DNA from: SZUA-35 sp037969565
GTDB taxonomy: Bacteria > Actinomycetota > Acidimicrobiia > Acidimicrobiales > SZUA-35
Length of the DNA stretch: 15,264 nucleotides
NCBI GenBank assembly: GCA_037969565.1
Contig: JBBKXQ010000171.1
Span: 1-15,264, forward strand
Direction of reading: 5' to 3'
Shown: positions 1 through 6,611 of the stretch, piece by piece
How positions within the stretch are numbered: the stretch's first letter is position 1
How the letters are laid out: each line of letters opens with the position of its first letter
Made by a program: the position numbers and the translations under genes
Notes under the pieces: generated by a model
Told to the model about the DNA's origin: nothing
The model's database searches: none
Seen by the model: the letters and a program-made list of their open reading frames with translations, nothing else

Positions 1-75
1 CGCACTGCCGAACACAGCACTGCCGAACACAGCGCTGCAGAACACAGCGCTGCCGAACACAGCGCTGCAGAACGC
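1..75. repeat. five 15-bp tandem repeat units at the window edge
   Basis: Five units of 15 bp follow each other without gaps, of the form AGC-(A/G)CT-GC(C/A)-GAA-CAC, and the array may continue left of the window. The period is a multiple of three and the array is in frame with the following Tat-protein gene, with no stop between. If translated it would read as (S/R)-(T/A)-A-E-(H/R) pentapeptides. Units differ by both silent (GCC/GCA) and amino-acid-changing (ACT/GCT, CAC/CGC) substitutions. It may be the end of a repetitive N-terminal extension or an upstream non-coding repeat. Confidence 0.85.
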
Positions 76-96
76 GGTCCGTTGCTCGATCGCGGG

Positions 97-1488
97 ATGG
101 AACGGTTGACCCGTTGGACCGCGGCTCGAACGACCCGCCGCTCGTTCTTTCATCGACTCGGCCAGGTGGCCGTGGTCGTCGCCGCCGGACCAGCCGTCGC
201 CAACGTGCTGAGCCGACAGGCCGATGCTCGTGTCTGTGGCCAGTCAGGCGTCACGCCGAAGTGCGACACCTTCGATTGCAACGGCCCCGATGACGTCTGG
301 GGTTGGTGTTGGTACGCCAGCGACGGCTGCTGCCGCAACGACGGTCTGAAGAAGATTTGCGACTGCTGCACCGTCGACTATCCGAACGTGCACGGCTACT
401 GCCCCAGCGGAACCAACGTTCGTTGCATCGTCGAGAGCTGCGGCCAGGACCCCCGCGTTCTCGCCGTCTCACTCGTTCCCGTTGCTTGGGATGCCTTCAG
501 CGGTTACGACCAGTCGGCTGCGCTTGCTTCTCATTCATCAGCCCGCACGGTGGTGGTCGTTGATGGCGACGCGACGTGGACGCAGGTGATCGCCGCTCCC
601 CTGGCCGGCACCCTCGGTGTTCCCCTGCTCCCAGTTTCCGGAAGTTCCCTCACGGCCGACGACCGGGCGGTGTTCGCCCAACTCGGCGCCGTACGTGCGA
701 TCGTCGTCGGTGATGTCTCAGCCGCCATGATTGCGTCGTTGCTGGCCGCCGGTCTCGAAGTCGACTCGATCGTGGGAGCAACCTCGACGACCGAGGATCT
801 CTGTGTCGCCGTGTCACAACGGATTCGAAGGCTGAACGATGTCAATCGAACGGTCACCATTGCGACGTCCGGTCTCTCGGCATCAGCCGCCGGCCTCGCT
901 GCTAATTTTGCCTCGCTGAACGGTTTCCCCATCGCCATCGGATCAGCGGCGACGGTGGCCATCGGGATGCCCACCATCTACATCGGCCCCGAGCCCAGCG
1001 ACGCCGGCGTGCCGTCGGAGCGCACTTCCTCGACCGATCTGATCAATCTCTCGATCGAATTGGCCGACCTCGCCTCAGCCGCCCCCTTCATCCCGGCCGA
1101 CCGAGTTGCCCTGGCCCCGGTGGGCAGTTCGGACGTCATCGGGATGGCCAATGTCCAGGCCCCACTCGTCTTGCATCCGCTGAATGCGCTCGGCGGGGCG
1201 GCGAAATGGCTCGAAACCCACAGCCTTCGTTATGGCCGACTGGCCACCGTCTACTACACGACCGGCCCCGGCGAACTCAGCACGCAGGAGTTCTGGACGC
1301 TGCAGGGAATGGTGAACGGCTTCCGAGTTGACCAACTCACCGGCGTCTCAGGCCAAGGACTTCCGGTCAGTCGACAGCCCTGGAATGAACGCCCGATCGG
1401 CAGGGCGCGGGTCGACGGCTCGCTTGCGTTCGGCAGCGAGGGTGCGCCCGGATACTGGACCGCCGTCGCTCAGACCTACCGATCGTGA
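97..1488 (+). CDS. Tat-exported Cys-rich protein, methylamine dehydrogenase light chain-like, with cell-wall-binding-like repeats
   Basis: From the ATG at 97 the protein has 463 residues. A twin-arginine signal is visible early (TRRSFFHRLG followed by a hydrophobic Val/Ala run), predicting export in folded form. The next ~70 residues hold 12 cysteines, including CC, CxCC and CPSGT motifs. Their order resembles the N-terminal half of the methylamine dehydrogenase light chain (CxYW..C..DG..C..CGG....CPPGT), but I see no second part with the quinone-forming tryptophans, so it is unlikely to be that enzyme. The remaining ~330 residues look like about three cell-wall-binding 2 modules; the first contains AAPLAGTLGVPLLPVS and ends in AIVVGD. 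The product is probably held at the cell surface. The frame is open upstream to position 1, with an alternative TTG at 82, so the true start may lie outside the window. The gene is followed after 43 bp by the UGA-interrupted membrane gene. Tat export is well supported; the fold assignments are by motif recall. Confidence 0.72.
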   Translation: MERLTRWTAARTTRRSFFHRLGQVAVVVAAGPAVANVLSRQADARVCGQSGVTPKCDTFDCNGPDDVWGWCWYASDGCCRNDGLKKICDCCTVDYPNVHGYCPSGTNVRCIVESCGQDPRVLAVSLVPVAWDAFSGYDQSAALASHSSARTVVVVDGDATWTQVIAAPLAGTLGVPLLPVSGSSLTADDRAVFAQLGAVRAIVVGDVSAAMIASLLAAGLEVDSIVGATSTTEDLCVAVSQRIRRLNDVNRTVTIATSGLSASAAGLAANFASLNGFPIAIGSAATVAIGMPTIYIGPEPSDAGVPSERTSSTDLINLSIELADLASAAPFIPADRVALAPVGSSDVIGMANVQAPLVLHPLNALGGAAKWLETHSLRYGRLATVYYTTGPGELSTQEFWTLQGMVNGFRVDQLTGVSGQGLPVSRQPWNERPIGRARVDGSLAFGSEGAPGYWTAVAQTYRS

Positions 1489-1517
1489 ATGCTCGCCACC
1501 AGAACGAGTGGGGGAAG

Positions 1518-1535
1518 ATGAGCGCAGAACCGTGA
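1518..1535 (+). other. five-codon mini-ORF overlapping the GTG start of the next gene
   Basis: A purine-rich GGGGGAAG lies directly before an ATG that opens a five-codon frame (MSAEP), whose TGA stop overlaps the GTG start at 1532 as GTGA. The 14 nt from 1518 and the 14 nt from 1532 are imperfect copies (ATGAGCGCAGAAC and GTGAGTGCGGAAC), as if the start region had been tandemly duplicated. The mini-ORF could deliver ribosomes to the downstream start by coupling, because that GTG has no well-spaced ribosome binding site of its own. It could also be chance. Confidence 0.35.
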
Positions 1536-2182
1536 GTGCGGAACTGATTCTGTTGGCCGGCGTGGCGAGTCTCGCCGCCGTTCACACCCTCTGGTCGCCC
1601 TGAGGCCTGTCGGTCGCAGAGACCGTTTTGCCCTCGGTTCGGGGGCGTGATCGACCGCTCGTCGCCCTCATCCTGATCGGCAGTGGGGCCCTGTCCGGAG
1701 GATTGGTCGGCTTTGCCGCCGGCCTCGCCGGGCAACTCGTTCCATCACTCACCCTTCGTTCGATCAGTGTGCTCGTGACCTTCGCCTTGGTCCTCGATCT
1801 GGTCGGATCCCGAGTTCCGGCGATCCGTCCGGTGGCGGTCGGTCGCCAGGTGCCGGTCGAGTGGGGTCGATTGTTTTCAGCGCCGGTCGTTGCGGTTCTC
1901 TACGGGGCCCGACTCGGTGTCGGTCCGCTCACCATCTTGTCGACGTGGTTGTGGTGGGCCGCCACGCTTGGTGCCGCGACGCTGAGCGTGGGGGCCAGCG
2001 TTACGGTTGGCGCCCTGTTCGGATTCGTCCGACTCTCCATCACTGCGCTGGCCTCTGTGCGGGCCGAGCAACAAGGACACGTGTCATGGTTTCTGCGTCT
2101 GCGATCAAACGAGAAGAGAGCCTGGTCGCTGTTGGCCGCACTCGCCCAGGTGGGCGCCGGCTACGGCATTCTCGTCGGGTGA
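1532..2182 (+). CDS. multi-pass membrane protein with in-frame UGA (candidate selenoprotein)
   Basis: Reading from GTG 1532 gives 216 codons with one UGA at 1601-1603 (codon 24). Before the UGA are a first membrane segment and the motif HTLWSP; directly after comes GLSVAETV, then more hydrophobic segments (VALILIGSGALSGGLVGFAA, SISVLVTFALVLDLV, PLTILSTWLWWAATLGAATL, VGASVTVGALFGFV). I recall actinobacterial membrane proteins with SPCGLS at this place, near methylamine dehydrogenase-like or DsbD/MauE-like genes, so the UGA appears to replace a conserved cysteine. A SECIS-like hairpin lies downstream. The alternative is a broken gene or sequencing error; restarting at TTG 1628 would lose the first membrane segment and the motif. 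The end overlaps the lipoprotein gene as GTGA. The likely role is membrane thiol or selenol redox chemistry serving the neighbouring Cys-rich exported protein; this is inference. Confidence 0.6.
1601..1603 (+). promoter_or_regulatory. in-frame UGA, possible selenocysteine codon
   Basis: The only stop in an otherwise open 216-codon frame. It sits between W-S-P and G-L-S-V, just after the first predicted membrane segment, where remembered homologues carry cysteine. TGA differs from the cysteine codons TGC and TGT by one base, so simple mutation is also possible. Confidence 0.5.
1611..1647 (+). promoter_or_regulatory. SECIS-like stem-loops downstream of the UGA
   Basis: Two hairpins follow the UGA. 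The nearer pairs CGGUC 1611-1615 with GACCG 1621-1625 around the loop GCAGA. The farther pairs 1630-1636 with 1640-1646 (seven pairs including one G-U, plus a U-G at 1629/1647) around the loop GUU. The loop starts 33 nt after the UGA and its first base is G. As I remember the bacterial SECIS rule, the apical loop lies about 16-37 nt from the UGA with a G among its first two bases; the second hairpin fits, the first is slightly too close. Folding energy and covariation were not computed. Confidence 0.45.
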
Positions 2183-2958
2183 GGATTTTCGGTTGGTTGG
2201 TACTCCTGGGCCTTCTCGCTCTGGCCGGTTGCACATCGAACACCGATGACGAGACTGCAAGCTCGACCGTCACCACGAACGCCGCCACTTCGGCCCAGGC
2301 CGACGACGATTCCGAGGAGAATGTCGTGACTTCCGAATTGGGCACCACCGAGGAAAGCACCGATGTGACCACACCAGAAGAGGCAGCCGGTCTGACCGAG
2401 AGCAGTTTGACCGGCAGCACCGCACCCCTCGTCACCTCGCCCGACGAGATCGAGCCCCGGGCGCCGATCGGCTCCCAAGCGCTTTCGGATCTACTGATCG
2501 ACGAGGTGACCGGGTTCGAGCCGGTACCGGAGGCGTCGGCCGATCGATTTCTCGACCTCGAGGCTGCTTCCTCCCTTCAACCCGACCCAACTGAAGAACG
2601 TCCGCTGCTGGAAACCCGAGGATTTCAGGGAGGTTGGACGAAGGCGTTCCGAGATGGCAACAACAACGTGCTGATCACGACCGTGTACGACTTCGTCAGC
2701 GCACTCGAGGCCGACTTCTATCTCGAGGACGGCACCATCACGATCATCGGCGACGGCGGAACGATCTTCGAGGTGGAATCCATTCCGGATGCCCGCGGTT
2801 TCCGCCAGGAGTCGGGCGAGGCACTGGTGACCTACGGAATCACGTTCACTCGCAACAACCAATGGTTCCTCATCTATCTTCTCGGCGACCCAGCAGCGGC
2901 CACTCCCGACATCGTGCTCCGAGCGGCCGAGGAACAAGTAGCGGCAATTTCGAACTGA
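2179..2958 (+). CDS. secreted lipoprotein, Thr/Ser/Glu-rich linker plus globular domain
   Basis: The chosen start is GTG 2179, overlapping the TGA of the membrane gene (GTGA), which places a clean lipoprotein signal at the N terminus: MRIFGWLVLLGLLALAGC, with lipobox LAGC and lipidated Cys18. The product has 259 residues. About 75 residues of low-complexity, acidic, Thr/Ser-rich linker follow, then a domain from about residue 95 to the end with VTGFEPVPEASADRF, FQGGWTKAF and NNQWFLIYLLGD, which could be a compact alpha/beta fold. A longer frame starting at 1861 is possible but would bury the signal peptide internally. I do not recognise the family with confidence; actinobacterial lipoproteins of this layout often have no known function. 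Tight coupling to the membrane protein suggests they work in the same extracytoplasmic process. Confidence 0.8.
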   Translation: MRIFGWLVLLGLLALAGCTSNTDDETASSTVTTNAATSAQADDDSEENVVTSELGTTEESTDVTTPEEAAGLTESSLTGSTAPLVTSPDEIEPRAPIGSQALSDLLIDEVTGFEPVPEASADRFLDLEAASSLQPDPTEERPLLETRGFQGGWTKAFRDGNNNVLITTVYDFVSALEADFYLEDGTITIIGDGGTIFEVESIPDARGFRQESGEALVTYGITFTRNNQWFLIYLLGDPAAATPDIVLRAAEEQVAAISN

Positions 2959-2963
2959 CGATT

Positions 2964-2984
2964 GCGTCTCGTGACAGCGAGCGC
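2964..2984. other. short hairpin between the lipoprotein and metY
   Basis: GCG-CTCG pairs with CGAG-CGC around a 6-nt loop with one bulged T. No U-run follows, so it is a poor intrinsic terminator. It may be a leader or processing hairpin before metY. Confidence 0.25.
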
Positions 2985-3003
2985 ACAATAAACGGAGAAT
3001 TTC

Positions 3004-4317
3004 GTGGCCGACCAACTGCAAGATCATCAATGGGGCTTTCGCACCCGGGCCCTCCACGCCGGCGGTCGACCCGACGCGGCCACCGGGGCCAGGGCAGTAC
3101 CGATCTACCAGACCACCAGCTTTGTCTTCGAAGACACGGCTGACGCCGCCGAACTGTTCGCCCTGCAGAAATACGGCGCGATCTACAGCCGCATCTCCAA
3201 TCCCACCACGGCCGCCTTCGAAGAACGCATCGCCAGCCTGGAAGGGGCCATCGGATCGGTGGCCACGGCCAGCGGGCAGGCCGCCGAGTTCCTCACTCTC
3301 ACCGCCCTGGCCGGCGCCGGAGATCACTTCGTGGCTGCCGCCAGTATCTATGGCGGCACTTATGCCCTGTTTGCCTCCACCCTCGGCCGACTCGGCATCG
3401 AAACCACGTTCGTCGACAACTCCAGTCCCGAAGCGTTCGCAGCCGCAATCAGGCCCCAGACGAAGGGGATCTACACCGAAGTGATCGGCAACCCGTCAGG
3501 TGCCGTGGCCGACATCGAAGCACTTGCCGACGTCGCTCACAGCCACGGAGTGCCACTCATCATCGACGGAACCTTTGCCACGCCCTACCTCTGTCGGCCG
3601 ATGGAATGGGGAGCCGACATCGTCCTGCACTCGGCCACGAAGTTCATCGGTGGCCACGGGACGAGCATCGCCGGAGTCGTGAGCGAGGCGGGCCGTTTCG
3701 ATTGGACCAGCGGTCGGTTCCCCCGAATGACCGAACCGGTCGCCACATACAACAACCTCGAATGGGTCGGGAACTTCGGTGAATACGCCTTCTGCGTGGC
3801 CCTTCGGTCCGAAGGCCTTCGCGATGTCGGGGCCTCGCTGTCCCCGTTCAATGCGTTCCTCATGTTGCAGGGCCTCGAGACACTTCCCTTTCGCATGGAT
3901 GCCCACGTCGCCAATGCCCGAGCCGTGGCCCACTGGCTCGAGGATGATCCGCGAGTGAGTTGGGTCAAACACGCCGACCTGCCCGGTTCGCCCTACCGAG
4001 ATCTGGCGGAGAAGTATTTGCCGAAGGGCGCCGGAGCCATCTTCACCTTCGGCGTGAAGGGAGGCCGCAAGGCGGGCCAGGTGTTCATCGAGAGCCTCGA
4101 AATGGTGAGTCACCTGGCCAACGTGGGCGATGCCCGAACCCTCGTGATCCACCCCGCCAGCACTACCCATCAACAGCTCACCGACGAGCAGCTCGCCGCA
4201 GCCGGTGTCGGAGCCGACATGGTGCGGTTGTCGGTTGGCCTGGAGGATCTCGATGACATTCTCTGGGACCTGGATCAGGCGCTCTCCGCCGCCAGCGCAA
4301 TGGGAGCCACATCATGA
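3004..4317 (+). CDS. metY: O-acetylhomoserine sulfhydrylase (aminocarboxypropyltransferase), PLP-dependent
   Basis: The 437-residue product matches the Cys/Met metabolism PLP family over its whole length and is of normal length for MetY. It makes homocysteine (or methionine) from O-acetylhomoserine and sulfide (or methanethiol) in the cytoplasm. Visible landmarks are TRALHAGGRPD at the start, the substrate and PLP loop YSRISNPTTAAFEERIASLEG, the cofactor-stacking region ASGQAAEFL, and the PLP lysine K213 in HSATKFIGGHG, followed by the C-terminal HPASTTHQQL motif. The insertion NNLEWVGNFGEYAF is typical of O-acetylhomoserine-type enzymes rather than cystathionine gamma-synthases. The GTG start has a GGAG site 6 nt upstream. 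The stop overlaps the next start as ATGA, so it is co-translated with the CoA-binding protein. O-acetylserine specificity cannot be excluded. Confidence 0.93.
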   Translation: MADQLQDHQWGFRTRALHAGGRPDAATGARAVPIYQTTSFVFEDTADAAELFALQKYGAIYSRISNPTTAAFEERIASLEGAIGSVATASGQAAEFLTLTALAGAGDHFVAAASIYGGTYALFASTLGRLGIETTFVDNSSPEAFAAAIRPQTKGIYTEVIGNPSGAVADIEALADVAHSHGVPLIIDGTFATPYLCRPMEWGADIVLHSATKFIGGHGTSIAGVVSEAGRFDWTSGRFPRMTEPVATYNNLEWVGNFGEYAFCVALRSEGLRDVGASLSPFNAFLMLQGLETLPFRMDAHVANARAVAHWLEDDPRVSWVKHADLPGSPYRDLAEKYLPKGAGAIFTFGVKGGRKAGQVFIESLEMVSHLANVGDARTLVIHPASTTHQQLTDEQLAAAGVGADMVRLSVGLEDLDDILWDLDQALSAASAMGATS

Positions 4318-4853
4318 CCCCGCCCACGGCCAACTCGGCGACCAGTCAGGGTCAGGTGCATGACGAAAGCCAGGATCAACGGACGGCGCCCGGGGCGCTC
4401 GAACGTCACCGCATTCTCAGCTCGGCCACCAGCATCGCGATCGTGGGAGCCTCGTCGAACCCGGCTCGGGCCAGCAACTTCGTGCTCACCTATCTCAACT
4501 CGCTCGACCCGGGATTCGATCTCTACCCGGTCAATCCAGGGGAAACCGAGATCATGGGTCATCCCTGTTTCCCGTCATTGGCCGATCTTCCGGTGGTGCC
4601 CGACATCGTCGACGTGTTCCGCAGGGCCGAGGATTGTCCGGGGATCGCCACCGAGGCCGTGGCCGTCGGCGCCAAGACCTTGTGGCTCCAGCTCGGTTTG
4701 TACAGCGAGGAAGCGGCCCAGATCGCATGGAACGGGGGGCTCAACGTGGTGATGGACCGGTGCACGAAGATCGAGCACGCTCGTTACGCCGGCGGATTGC
4801 ATCTGGCCGGCTTCGACACGGGCGTGATCTCGTCCCGCCGTCAAACCCGCTAG
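4314..4853 (+). CDS. CoA-binding domain protein (CoA_binding_2 / YccU-type)
   Basis: A 179-residue cytoplasmic protein beginning at the ATGA overlap with metY. After a ~35-residue polar, probably disordered N terminus comes a Rossmann-like domain with the nucleotide-binding loop IAIVGASSNPARASN at about residues 41-55, then PVNPGETEIMGHPCFPSL, WLQLGLYSEEAAQIAWNGG, the conserved NVVMDRCTKIEHARY, and a closing GLHLAGFDTGVISSRR. These are hallmarks of the small stand-alone CoA-binding proteins related to the first domain of succinyl-CoA synthetase alpha. From memory, this family often sits beside metY, and the overlap here supports a shared role in sulfur amino acid metabolism, perhaps sensing or holding an acyl-CoA. 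The precise function is not established. Confidence 0.85.
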   Translation: MTPPTANSATSQGQVHDESQDQRTAPGALERHRILSSATSIAIVGASSNPARASNFVLTYLNSLDPGFDLYPVNPGETEIMGHPCFPSLADLPVVPDIVDVFRRAEDCPGIATEAVAVGAKTLWLQLGLYSEEAAQIAWNGGLNVVMDRCTKIEHARYAGGLHLAGFDTGVISSRRQTR

Positions 4854-4880
4854 CCGGCGACGTAACCACCGGCTTTCCCG
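4852..4880 (+). terminator. weak hairpin terminator candidate after the metY pair
   Basis: AGCCGG at 4852-4857 pairs perfectly with CCGGCT at 4869-4874 across an 11-nt loop, followed by TTCCCG. The stem begins inside the stop codon of the CoA-binding protein gene. The short T run makes it weak as an intrinsic terminator. Confidence 0.35.
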
Positions 4881-4893
4881 ATTGACTGTGCAG

Positions 4894-5178
4894 ATGCGTT
4901 TTCCGATCGGCCGCAGTGCCGCCATTCTCGCCGTCGCCGGCCTCCTGCTCAGCGCCTGTGGCGACGAGCCTGCAAACGAAGAGAGCCTCTTCAGCGCAAT
5001 GACCGAGCAGGCCGATCTCACCACCGAGGAAGCCAACTGCGTCGTCGACGAGATCTTCACCAACAGCGATCTCACCGAAGCCGAGATCAACAACGGTTCG
5101 AAGGACATCAACGGAGCCACGTCGACCGCCTTCCGCATCGCCTTCGAGGCCGCACTCGAAACCTGCGCCGACCTCTAG
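4894..5178 (+). CDS. small secreted lipoprotein, unknown function
   Basis: Starting at ATG 4894 the product has 94 residues: a basic N-region, a hydrophobic core (AAILAVAGLLL) and lipobox LSAC with Cys22, then an acidic mature part of ~72 residues. Two further cysteines, in EEANCVVDEIF and near the C terminus (ETCADL), could form one disulfide and staple a small helical domain containing LTEAEINNG. TTG 4882 and GTG 4888 are possible upstream starts, but ATG gives a typical signal peptide length. I recall similar short actinobacterial proteins with a Cys-Val-(Val/Ala)-Asp motif, without known role. It is convergent with the thiolase gene. Confidence 0.75.
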   Translation: MRFPIGRSAAILAVAGLLLSACGDEPANEESLFSAMTEQADLTTEEANCVVDEIFTNSDLTEAEINNGSKDINGATSTAFRIAFEAALETCADL

Positions 5179-5223
5179 GCCTCACAACCCGGGCCGTAGC
5201 CAAAACGGCGACTGGCGCCGGCC

Positions 5224-5243
5224 CATCGCCCGATCGGGTGATG
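5224..5243. terminator. hairpin between convergent genes
   Basis: An 8-bp stem (one G-T wobble) closes a GATC loop in the gap between the small lipoprotein and the thiolase stop codons. Being nearly symmetric it could serve both strands. No clear U-run follows on either strand, so this is a modest candidate. Confidence 0.35.
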
Positions 5244-5294
5244 CACCAGCGCCAGCAGCCAGATTCGCCGTGGCAGGATCTACTACCGGCGGGC

Positions 5295-6506
5295 CTACTT
5301 GAGGCGTTCGATGATCATGGCCATGCCTTGACCACCGCCGACACACATGCTCTCCATGCCGATCGTCTTGTCTTCTTCGATCAGGTTGTTGATGAGGGTG
5401 GTCATGATGCGGGCGCCGGTCATACCGAATGGATGGCCGAGGGCGATGCCGCCACCGTTGATGTTGAGTTTGTCGTAGGAGATCCCGAGCTGGTCGGCTG
5501 AGGGAAGCACCTGGGCTGCGAACGCTTCGTTGATCTCGACGAGGTCGATGTCGTCGATGCTCATCCCGGCTCGGCGCATCGCTTGCCGACACGCCTCGAT
5601 GGGACCGAGACCCATGATCTCGGGATTGAGACCGGTGACGCCCGAGGAGATGATCCGAGCAAGCGGTGTGAGGCCGAGTTCGGCGGCTCTGGTGTCGCTC
5701 ATCACGATCACGGCGGCGGCGCCGTCGTTGAGGGGACAGGCGTTGGCGGCGGTGATTCGGCCGTCGGGCCGGAAGACGGGCTTCATGCCGCTCACGCCCT
5801 CGAGGGTGACACCGGCCCGGGGGCCATCGTCCTTTGCCAGCACGGTGCCGTCGGCCAGCGTGATCGGCGTGATGTCGTTCTCGAAGAAGCCACGCTCGAT
5901 GGCAGCCTCGGCCCGGTTCTGGGAGCGAACTCCCCACTCATCCATTGCATCCCGAGACACGTTTTCGACCTGGTCCACGTTTTCGGCGGTTTGACCCATG
6001 GCGATGTAGATGTCGGGCAGACCTTCGGGGGCGGTCCAAACGTCGGCGCCTCCCTCGGCGCGCGCTGCAGTGCGGGCCATGGCTTCGCCGAAGACGGCAC
6101 CGTTCGTGGCGCCACCGGAATCGGAGGCGCCGTTGCCATAACGGCTGACGAACTCGGTGCCGGCGGCGATGAAGGCATCACCCTCGCCGGCCTTGATGGC
6201 GTGGGCGGCCATTCGGATGGTCTGGAGCGATGAAGAGCAGTAGCGGTTGACCGTGACGCCGGGAACGGTGTCGAGTCCGGCCATGACGGCAACGACGCGG
6301 GCCAGGTTGAAACCCTGTTCGCCGGCCGGCGAGCCGCAGCCGAGCATGAGATCTTCGATCTCGGCCGGATCGAGTTCGGGGACCTTGGCCAACGCCGACT
6401 TCACGATCTGTGCGGTGATGTCGTCGGGACGCTCGTCCTTCATCGAACCCTTGAAGGCACGACCAATGGGGCTGCGGGCGGTGGAGACAATGACAGCCTC
6501 GGGCAT
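5295..6506 (-). CDS. acetyl-CoA C-acyltransferase (thiolase)
   Basis: A complete 403-residue thiolase, of standard family length. It cleaves 3-ketoacyl-CoA with CoA (beta-oxidation) or condenses acyl-CoAs. Active-site residues are all visible: the acyl-accepting Cys90 in NRYCSSSLQ, NEAFAAQ, His358 in GGGIALGHPFGMTGAR, and the proton-shuttling Cys388 in SMCVGGGQGMA. The GHPFGMTG form, rather than the more usual GHPIGASG, and the SPAGEQGFN segment are typical of the FadA/FadI-like degradative branch as I remember it. The ATG start has a strong GAGGAG site 6 nt upstream. The gene is divergent from a membrane protein gene, with a perfect palindrome in the promoter region, so transcription is probably repressor-controlled. 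No other beta-oxidation gene is beside it, so the substrate chain length cannot be read from context. Confidence 0.94.
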   Translation of the reverse strand: MPEAVIVSTARSPIGRAFKGSMKDERPDDITAQIVKSALAKVPELDPAEIEDLMLGCGSPAGEQGFNLARVVAVMAGLDTVPGVTVNRYCSSSLQTIRMAAHAIKAGEGDAFIAAGTEFVSRYGNGASDSGGATNGAVFGEAMARTAARAEGGADVWTAPEGLPDIYIAMGQTAENVDQVENVSRDAMDEWGVRSQNRAEAAIERGFFENDITPITLADGTVLAKDDGPRAGVTLEGVSGMKPVFRPDGRITAANACPLNDGAAAVIVMSDTRAAELGLTPLARIISSGVTGLNPEIMGLGPIEACRQAMRRAGMSIDDIDLVEINEAFAAQVLPSADQLGISYDKLNINGGGIALGHPFGMTGARIMTTLINNLIEEDKTIGMESMCVGGGQGMAMIIERLK

Positions 6507-6546
6507 GGGGAACTCCTCGGTTGGTGAACGGCTGATGCTCTCACCG

Positions 6547-6566
6547 ACTTGACCGGGTGGTCAAGT
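6547..6566. promoter_or_regulatory. perfect 8+8 bp palindromic operator in a divergent promoter region
   Basis: ACTTGACC at 6547-6554 and GGTCAAGT at 6559-6566 form a perfect inverted repeat around a 4-nt spacer. It lies about 40 bp upstream of the thiolase start and 45 bp upstream of the chosen start of the DUF2085-like gene. TTGACC inside each arm resembles a -35 hexamer on both strands, so a bound dimer would block both promoters. Size and symmetry suit TetR-family repressors, one of which is encoded 0.6 kb away. Confidence 0.6.
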
Positions 6567-6611
6567 TCTGACTGGCACTCATTTCGGGCCAGAATGGTCC
6601 GATGGAGACGG

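Noticed and set aside
1..75. CRISPR-like array
   Set aside because: The 15-bp units are contiguous with no spacers, so this is a simple tandem repeat.
1861..2178. N-terminal extension of the lipoprotein frame
   Set aside because: It overlaps the membrane protein gene and would place the lipoprotein signal at about residue 107; the GTG at 2179 gives a proper signal and a GTGA overlap.
2491..3327. 278-aa open frame on the minus strand across the lipoprotein and metY start
   Set aside because: It is antisense to two well-supported genes with a clear lipoprotein signal and PLP-enzyme motifs; its translation has no recognisable domain.
5182..5937. 251-aa minus-strand frame inside the thiolase gene
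   Set aside because: Low-complexity Arg/His/Pro-rich translation typical of a shifted frame over a GC-rich gene; the thiolase frame has all catalytic motifs.
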